From the NCBI GenBank assembly GCA_020636005.1, contig JACJYR010000011.1:107996-171995 (forward strand): a stretch of DNA of 64,000 nucleotides, given 5' to 3'. Numbering within the stretch: position 1 is the stretch's first letter; each line of letters starts with the position of its first letter. The DNA is from Lewinellaceae bacterium. Its GTDB lineage: Bacteria; Bacteroidota; Bacteroidia; Chitinophagales; Saprospiraceae. This document shows, piece by piece, positions 26,678-33,200 of this stretch. Below the pieces are notes generated by a model. It was not told where the DNA came from, did no database searches, and saw only the letters and a list, made by a program, of their open reading frames with translations. The position numbers and the translations under genes were made by a program.

Positions 26678-26770
26678 ATGGAGGTTACCCAACAAAACAC
26701 AGTTCTCAAGTTGAAGGCTTCCGTGCGCCGGGCCAACTCGGATATTTTGCCGTTTAGGTTGAAAAACTAA
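26678..26770 (+). CDS. Possible 30-residue basic peptide with strong ribosome-binding site
   Basis: AAGGAGGT at 26660-26667 stands 10 bp before an ATG that opens a 30-codon frame (MEVTQQNTVLKLKASVRR and onward), ending just before the direct repeats. Perfect Shine-Dalgarno sites are uncommon in this phylum, so this is either a small gene that came with a plasmid or a chance match. No family is recognised. Confidence 0.25.
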   Translation: MEVTQQNTVLKLKASVRRANSDILPFRLKN

Positions 26771-26776
26771 GCCGTA

Positions 26777-26867
26777 GGTGTGGTTTAGTTAAATCAGAAG
26801 GAGTGTGGCCCAGGCAGCTTCGTGGTGATTCAGCAGGCTGTTGGTGTGGTTTAGTTAAATCAGAAGG
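26777..26867. repeat. Pair of 25-bp direct repeats, 66 bp apart
   Basis: The same 25-bp sequence, containing GTGTGGTTTAGTTAAATCAG, occurs at 26777-26801 and 26843-26867. With only two copies it is not a CRISPR array. It could be a duplicated binding site, or target duplications left after excision of a mobile element. Confidence 0.85.
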
Positions 26868-26879
26868 CCTGTTAACCGG

Positions 26880-26923
26880 TAAGATCTTAAGTAATTAAGA
26901 TTTTAAGTTTCTATGTTTTTAAG
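26880..26923 (+). repeat. Octad array 5 downstream of parB
   Basis: TAAG begins at 26880, 26888, 26896, 26904 and 26920, and TATG at 26912: six units at exact 8-bp steps in a T-rich stretch, in plus orientation like array 1. Confidence 0.8.
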
Positions 26924-27098
26924 ATTTTTTTTGGCTGCGGCCACCCTGTCAAGAATTTTCAAGGGATAAAGCCGACCGGATAAACTCGACGGTGGGCAAA
27001 TGCGCCTTTAGAAACAAACTGCCTAAGTTTAAGTGACTTTTAAAGTCTGTGGTTTCCTTTTGTTTAAAGAATGGTCATGAAAATCGGCATGTATTTCC

Positions 27099-27491
27099 TC
27101 AGCCGCCACAAATCCAAAGTTGCTCTGCCTGTACCACCTGCAGCCCTTTGGCCAGGTTGGGGTATAGCGGCAGGGCGTGCCGGCTCAGGGTCGTCACGGT
27201 GCGGCGGCGGCGGCGCTTGGCCAGCAGGCCGTTCTGGCGGAGCACCTCGAAAAAGCGATCCCGTCCGATAAAAACCTGCCGGGCCTCCAGCGACGGCCTC
27301 AGTATCAGGTACAGGTTGCGGCCGCCTACCCGGCGGGCCACCCGGCGTTCATGTTTGACCAGGTCAACTATGATTGCATCCTGAAAACGTTCTTTCGCTT
27401 CGTGCCACAATTGTTCGTAATAGGCCTGGCGGCTTTTGCCAAACAGCCCGCACAAGACGGACAGGTCGGCCGCCTTGTAGAATGCTTTCAT
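27099..27491 (-). pseudogene. IS3-type transposase orfB, truncated before the DDE core
   Basis: 130 codons from the ATG at 27491, which overlaps the orfA stop as ATGA after a run of six A, the usual place for a -1 frameshift that joins OrfA and OrfB. The fragment contains the HTH_21-like region (RDRFFEVLRQNGLLAKRR) and stops at AEQLWICGG, where intact family members continue into QLWVSDITY and the DDE domain. The remaining 150 or so residues are absent. Confidence 0.75.
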
Positions 27492-27883
27492 TTTTTCGAC
27501 TGTTTGGCGCCAGACTTTTTTCGGATCTCGATCTGGAATTCTTTTTCGGCCAGGTCGATCATCGTCTCCAGCGCCTCGACTTTTAGCTGGGAAAGTTCTA
27601 ATTGGCGCTTGAGCTGTTTGAGTTGTTCCTGGGCCGACAGCTCGGGGGCAGCGCCTGCCGAAGCTTTTTTGTCTGACATGGTATCCTGGTTTTGGACGCA
27701 AAGTTCGTCCTTGCGGCGGTACCATTTGACAAATTCTTTGACGACGCCTTTGTTCTTTAAACCATGTTCTTCGCCCAGGTACCCGACACTGGCTCTGCCT
27801 GCAAGGTACTCCTTCGCAATCTTGCGCTTGAGTTCTTCCGGGTAGCGGCCCCTCGGCTTTACTTTTTTAATTTGTCCTGTCAC
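27488..27883 (-). CDS. IS3-type transposase OrfA
   Basis: 131 residues. An N-terminal helix-turn-helix (YPEELKRKIAKEYLAG, then SVGYLGEEHGLKNKGVVKEFVKWY) would bind the element ends, and a C-terminal leucine-rich coiled coil (QLKQLKRQLELSQLKVEALE) would mediate dimerisation. It is complete by itself, but its partner OrfB is truncated, so at most it could bind ends of related copies elsewhere. The 294 bp upstream to the next gene hold the element end and a TACTTTTG box at 28089-28096 that could serve the exporter operon. Confidence 0.8.
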   Translation of the reverse strand: MTGQIKKVKPRGRYPEELKRKIAKEYLAGRASVGYLGEEHGLKNKGVVKEFVKWYRRKDELCVQNQDTMSDKKASAGAAPELSAQEQLKQLKRQLELSQLKVEALETMIDLAEKEFQIEIRKKSGAKQSKK

Positions 27884-28177
27884 GGCTTTAATCGTTTTTG
27901 TGTAAAGCTATTTCAGGACGAGTCATTCCGTCAATTCTTCAAGAAAATCCATCATTAGAGCTTTTTCGTGATTTGGTGTCCGGTTATTTTACGACACGAC
28001 AATGTTGAAGGCAATTTTAATTAACATAAGGTTGATTATCAGGAAAAAGTGTTTGCCACGAACTAACTTAAAAATTGCTGCCAAATGGTACTTTTGCCAC
28101 GCTCTGAGGCCCTTGGTACCTTTGGGGTTTCTCGCGTTAAAGGAAACCTGTTCAAATAATTAGCGTAAAGCTGCTGC

Positions 28178-28975
28178 ATGATCAACAGAGTATTCAAGCC
28201 CATACTGGAACTGTTGCCGGAAAACAACCGGTGGGAGCGGATATGGAAGCTGGCCCAGGTGGATTTTCAAAAGCGGTACTACGGCAATCGGCTTGGGCTT
28301 TTTTGGGCATTGCTGAATCCACTGTTCCAACTGGGGGTTTATTATATCGTCTTCACCAACGTCTTCTCGGTCAGCATTCCCTACTTTGCCCTGTACATGT
28401 TTATCGGGCTGTTGTTTTGGATGTTTTTTTCAGAGGCCACTACCAAAAGCATTCAGACCCTGATTAATTACCGGTATTTAATCGAAAATATCCAGTTCAA
28501 TAAAATCGATCTGTTTTTGTCTTCTACGCTCAGCTCATTCATGGGCTTTGCTTTCAACCTGGCGGTGTTCTTTGTTATTGCCCTGTCATTGGGGCCCCCG
28601 GTCACCCTGAATTTTTTGTATTTTCCTTTGTTTGTGGTCAATATTTTCCTATTGGCACTGGCCTTCGGGCTGCTTTTGTCCACCCTGAATATTTACCTGA
28701 AGGATATACATCATGTCTGGGACATGGTCACGCTGTTGGGCATTTGGCTTGCGCCCGTTTTTTACAGCGAGGATTTGTTCGAGAAAAAGCTGGGTTTTTT
28801 AATGTACGCCAATCCCTTTGCGGGCATCATCATCAATGTGCGCAAAACGGTTTTGTACGGCCAGGCACCTGATTTTTTACTATGCTTTTACAACTTTGCA
28901 TTTGCGATCCTTTTGTTGGTCTTGTGCAACTTATTGTTCAGGCGGTTTTCTCACAAGGCCATTGAAAAACTTTAA
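28178..28975 (+). CDS. wzm: ABC-2 type polysaccharide exporter permease (Wzm/TagG-like)
   Basis: 265 residues with six predicted membrane segments and the amphipathic N-terminal WKLAQVDFQKRYYGNRLGLFWALLNPL region typical of Wzm, KpsM and TagG permeases. Together with the next gene it forms an exporter that moves a lipid-linked polysaccharide across the inner membrane. The two genes are 2 bp apart. The membrane-proximal motif PANPFAGIIINVRKTVLYG-like ending near residue 235 is also characteristic. It is the first gene of the plus-strand locus that continues with the large sulfotransferase/methyltransferase protein. Family firm; the glycan is unknown. Confidence 0.9.
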   Translation: MINRVFKPILELLPENNRWERIWKLAQVDFQKRYYGNRLGLFWALLNPLFQLGVYYIVFTNVFSVSIPYFALYMFIGLLFWMFFSEATTKSIQTLINYRYLIENIQFNKIDLFLSSTLSSFMGFAFNLAVFFVIALSLGPPVTLNFLYFPLFVVNIFLLALAFGLLLSTLNIYLKDIHHVWDMVTLLGIWLAPVFYSEDLFEKKLGFLMYANPFAGIIINVRKTVLYGQAPDFLLCFYNFAFAILLLVLCNLLFRRFSHKAIEKL

Positions 28976-28977
28976 AA

Positions 28978-29712
28978 ATGGATACAGTTATCAGCCTGAA
29001 AAATATCAGCAAGACTTTTTACATCCGGGAGGGCCACCACGATTCCATCCGGGAAAAGGTATTCAACCTGCTGAAGGGCGATCCGCCACGCTCCATCCCT
29101 GCGCTCAAAGACATTAGCCTCGACATCAAAAAGGGCGAAAACTTTGGCATCATCGGACGGAACGGGAGCGGCAAATCTACCCTGCTGAAACTCATCATCG
29201 GTGCTTACCGGCCTGACAAGGGGGGGCGCATCACCGTCAATGGAAAAGTCATCCGCCTGGCCCTGGGCATGGGCTTCGACCCGGAGCTGAGCGCCCGGGA
29301 CAACATCTATGTCAATGGCTCCATTTTGGGCCTGACCTTCCGGCAGATCGGCAAAAAATTCGACGACATCATCGGCTTTGCGGAATTGGAAAAATTCGTG
29401 GACACCCAATTGAAGTTCTATTCCTCCGGCATGGTGAGCCGCCTGGCATTTGCCGTTGCCCTGCATACGGAGGCCGATATTTTCCTGATGGACGAATTTT
29501 TTGGCGGCGTAGGCGACGAAGGTTTTAAGGAAAAATCGGAAAAGGTGTTCCAACAAAGCTTTGTCGAAGGTCGCACCATCCTTTATGTGAGCCACCAGTT
29601 GGACACCATCCAGGAATATTGTGACAGGGTGTTGTTATTGAATATGGGAGAAGCCGTAGCTTTGGGCAGCCCAAAAGAAGTATTAAACCAATATAAACAA
29701 TTTTTTCATTAA
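28978..29712 (+). CDS. wzt: ABC exporter ATPase (Wzt/TagH-like, short form)
   Basis: 244 residues. Walker A is GRNGSGKST, the signature region is FYSSGMVSRLAFAVAL, Walker B is ADIFLMDEFFGG and the switch His is in LYVSHQLDT. Insertions typical of the polysaccharide-export subfamily are present (GMGFDPELSARDNIYVNG). The protein ends right after the nucleotide-binding domain. It therefore lacks the C-terminal carbohydrate-binding domain by which some Wzt proteins recognise a capped chain end, as in the E. coli O9a system. Chain-end recognition, if any, must be done by another protein here. Confidence 0.9.
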   Translation: MDTVISLKNISKTFYIREGHHDSIREKVFNLLKGDPPRSIPALKDISLDIKKGENFGIIGRNGSGKSTLLKLIIGAYRPDKGGRITVNGKVIRLALGMGFDPELSARDNIYVNGSILGLTFRQIGKKFDDIIGFAELEKFVDTQLKFYSSGMVSRLAFAVALHTEADIFLMDEFFGGVGDEGFKEKSEKVFQQSFVEGRTILYVSHQLDTIQEYCDRVLLLNMGEAVALGSPKEVLNQYKQFFH

Positions 29713-29728
29713 TAAACAGATTATACCA

Positions 29729-30214
29729 ATGATCAGAATCTCCTTTTTATCCGCTGCTGTTTTAATGTTTTTATTGACTGCCTGCAAAGACGAAGGTTTC
29801 TTCTCCGAGCCGGCCCCCGCAGGCGCGCTAAGTTCGCTGAGCAACGCCAACAAAGCGCCCGAATACAGTTTGGACTGGATCAACAAGGCCCAAATTGCAC
29901 CCGGTGAAAATACGGTGCAAGGCAACGACATCGAAATCGTAGGATGGGCCATGGACCCCGACGCCAAGCAAATCGCTTCCAAGGTTTACCTGTCGGTAAA
30001 CGGTTCGCTTTTCACCACTGAGTATGGCATCGCCAGGGAAGACGTGGCCGGGTACTTCAAAAACCCTGCGTACAACAACTGTGGCTTCGTGGCTAAATTC
30101 TCCCGTTCCTTGTTCAAGCCCGGTATTTATTCCATCGGGTTGGTGGTGGTTGGCGCCAACAAATCATCCTACTTTTCAAGCCCGGCCGAGCAGGCAATCC
30201 TATTAAAACTCTGA
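29729..30214 (+). CDS. Small lipoprotein of unknown function
   Basis: 161 residues with a lipoprotein signal peptide ending in the lipobox LTAC (Cys about 19) followed by KDEG, so it is probably anchored to the outer membrane. After a short linker, one domain of about 110 residues contains IEIVGWAMDPDAKQ, VYLSVNG and GIYSIGLVVVGAN, a beta-rich pattern like an Ig-type or carbohydrate-associated domain. I do not recognise a named family. Its position, 16 bp after wzt and 20 bp before the large enzyme, suggests a role in handling the exported glycan. Confidence 0.65.
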   Translation: MIRISFLSAAVLMFLLTACKDEGFFSEPAPAGALSSLSNANKAPEYSLDWINKAQIAPGENTVQGNDIEIVGWAMDPDAKQIASKVYLSVNGSLFTTEYGIAREDVAGYFKNPAYNNCGFVAKFSRSLFKPGIYSIGLVVVGANKSSYFSSPAEQAILLKL

Positions 30215-30234
30215 AAGGTGACTATGCTTTGTTC

Positions 30235-33200
30235 ATGAAAAAAAAGCTGTTCCTACATGTCGGCCCGCCGAAAACAGGCACTACCACTGTGCAGCATTTT
30301 TTGGCACAAAACAGGGATAAACTTGCTTCGGCGGGCATCCTTTACCCACTCAATGAGCCATCCCATTGGAAGCTGGCCCTGCGCGTGGGTTTGACCATGT
30401 GGCCCTGGACGGTTGATGAGACCACGACCCCTTCCTGGAGCGAAATAGCCCAACTATCGGCGGAAAACGCCGACAAGCACCTGCTGCTCAGCTCAGAATC
30501 CTTTTCCTACGCTGTTTTATCTGCCAAAAAAGAAGGTTCAATAAAACTGGTGGAGCAACTCCGGTCGTTGGACCGGGAACTGCACGTCATTATCTATCTG
30601 CGCCGCCAGGACCTATGGGTAGAGTCTTATTTCATCGAATACCTGAAACATTTTGGGAAAGGCGGGCTGGATACGTTCCTGGAAGAACGGCAAGACAGTT
30701 TGGACTATTACAAGGTGCTTTCATTTTGGTCAAACCTTGCTGGTAAAGATCGCCTCACCGTGCGCGTGTACGAGCCGGGGCAACTGCCCGACATACGGGC
30801 CGACTTTATGCGTTTTTTGGGAATCGAAGACCTTTCCGGATTCCGGCCCGATGAAGATAAAAACCACCGGCCCAGCCTGCTGCAGATGCAGGTGCTCAAT
30901 AATTATGTGGAAACGTTCCACAAAAAATTCCCTGCCCCGCCCGGCGACTTCAACAAGCCGTACGGGCCTATGGATACTATGCTGGGGGGATTTTTATACA
31001 AAGCATCGCATTGGCCTTCCACGCACAAGTACCGGATATTGCCTTACCGTAAAGCCGAACAGATCATGTCCGGTTGCGAAGCATCCAATGCGCGCGTGGC
31101 CAGGGAGTTTCTGGATAGGGCCGATGGCCGGCTTTTTTATGAAAAACTGTCCCCTTACGAACACGACGAGCTGCACTGGCCCCCCCTGCCCGATGCCGAA
31201 CAGAAGGCTGCGATAGGAACGCTTTGGCGGGAAACCTGCGATTTGATGGGCGAACCGCTGGAGATTTCAGGGCAGGACGGCTATTCAGAATTCGAAAAAA
31301 CAATGCAAGCCCCTAAAGAAACAGATATGGCACAGGCAGATGCTGATTACAGCGTGGAGCGTTACGCGCCCGAAATGACAGATTTTAAGATAAGCTATGA
31401 GCATTGGCACCGCTACCTGTACGCAACCAATTTCTCGAAAGGCAAAACTGTGCTCGACATTGCCAGCGGAGAGGGCTACGGTGCTTTTTTACTGGCTGAA
31501 AACGCGGCAAAGGTCGTGGGGGTGGATATAGACGGCGACGCGGTGAGACAGGCCACCCAAAAGTACCACAGGAAAAATTTGTCATTTCTGGAAGGTTCTG
31601 TCTCCCGGATACCCATCGAAGGCACGGCCAGGTTCGACCTCATCGTTTCTTTTGAAACCATCGAACATGTGGATGCCGGGCAGCAGGCGGCTTTTATGGG
31701 CGAGGTGAAGCGGTTGCTCAAGCCGGGAGGGGTTTTTATCGTTTCCACGCCCGATAAATTGGTGTATTCCGACTTGCCAAACTACCGGAATGAATTTCAC
31801 GTCAAAGAATTTTACGCTGCTGAGTTCAGGGATTTCCTACAGGGCAGTTTCAAGTATGTGGAAATATTGGGACAGGATATCTATACCTCCTCCTATATCC
31901 GTCCGGCTACCGGCCCGGCCGGTGTCCAGGAATACAACCTGGCTCTCGATGCTTCTTTTAAACCACAAGACGATACGGCCCGGCAAGATGCCTACATGGT
32001 GGCGGCCTGTTCCGATAACAGCTTGTCGCCATTACCTTCTTCCCTTTTGTTCAATAGTAAAAACAAGCAGGCGGACTACGACCTGAGCTACCAGGTTTTG
32101 TATGTTGATACTGGCGCAGGCTTCAACGAAAAAGACGCTTTAAGGATAAATATATTGGAAAAGGACAAGGCTGTCGTTTTTGACTTGTCCGGTTTTCCAG
32201 GCATAAAAAACCTGCGTTTCGACCCTGCAGCGTGCCCTGTTTACCTTAAAATAAGTGGTGTTTGGCTTAAAACCAAAGATGGGCAGCAAACTGCCGTTGA
32301 TTTTTCCACCAATGCCGTGCAGGAGGAAGCTCCGTTCTTCCTTTTCGATACCGAAGACCCACAGGTTTTGCTCGATTTGCCCAACCTGGAGAAGTTCAAT
32401 ACCATTGTTTTCGACTTAGAATATGTGGCAATAGGGGCTGCGGTTTACCCCTATTTGAAAAACTTCGTCGAACAACAAATCAATGGTTCCGCAGCAAAAA
32501 ACGCATTGTTGGAGTCATCGCTTGGCAGCAAGGAAAATGAAATCAGCAGGCTCTCGCAGGAATTGCAAACGAGCAGCCTGTTGCTGCATAAGATAGAAGA
32601 TCAACTTGCGCTGCACAGGAGGCTGGCAGAACAGGCTGAGGCGAATGCAATAGAAAAAAAGGCAACAATAGACGCCCTTGGCCAGCGCCTGTCAGAGGCT
32701 CTGGAGCTCCTTAAGTCAAAAGATGGGCACTTTCAGCAATTACTGGAAAACCTTCAGGGCGCCTTGTCCACTGTCAAAACCCTGGAGTTTGCGGTTGCTG
32801 AAAAAGACGCCGGCTTGAAAGCGAAAGAAGAACGCATCCTCACGCTTTCCAGTCAATTTGACAATTCGCTGCGCGATGCCGAGGCGCTGCGGTTGAACCT
32901 TTTATCGAAAGAAGAAACCATTGCCCGGACTGCGGAAAAAATGAATTTCCTTGAAGAGCAGTTGGAGCAATACAAGGTGGAAAAATCAGTATCGGCAGGA
33001 CAATATAGTTCCCTGGAAACGAGCTTGAACGAAGAGCAGGCCAGGTCAAATGAATTGCTGGCCAGGTTGAGGGAGGCATTGGCCAGGTTGAACGAACTGC
33101 GGGCAAACCTGGGCGAGGAGGAAGCAAAGACGGAAGATCTTCAAGCAAGGTTAAAGGAGGAGCAGGCCAAGTCGGAAGGCCTGCAGGCCAGGTTGGGCGA

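Larger units (their letters stand above)
26326..27098. other. Non-coding stretch rich in repeats between parB and the IS remnant
   Basis: 773 bp without a convincing large gene. It holds the inverted dispersed repeat copy C (26561-26663), a 30-codon ORF with a strong Shine-Dalgarno sequence (26678-26770), a 25-bp direct repeat pair (26777-26801 and 26843-26867) and octad array 5 (26880-26923). The part before 26520 and the part after 26930 show nothing I can name. Confidence 0.6.
27099..28003 (-). mobile_element. Truncated IS3-type insertion sequence
   Basis: It has orfA and the start of orfB in the standard IS3 arrangement on the minus strand. The upstream end probably lies near 27982-28003, where the minus strand reads TGTCGTAAAATAACCGGACACC. 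The DDE catalytic part of orfB and the other end are missing, so no matching terminal repeat can be shown. The element is probably inactive. The boundaries are approximate. Confidence 0.65.

Noticed and set aside
26777..26867. Two-repeat CRISPR-like unit
   Set aside because: Only two copies, no leader and no cas genes. A direct repeat pair is the safer description.
28978..29712. A strict WbdD/Wzt O9a-type export system
   Set aside because: The ATPase has no C-terminal carbohydrate-binding domain and no WbdD-type kinase is seen, so only the general ruler principle is proposed.
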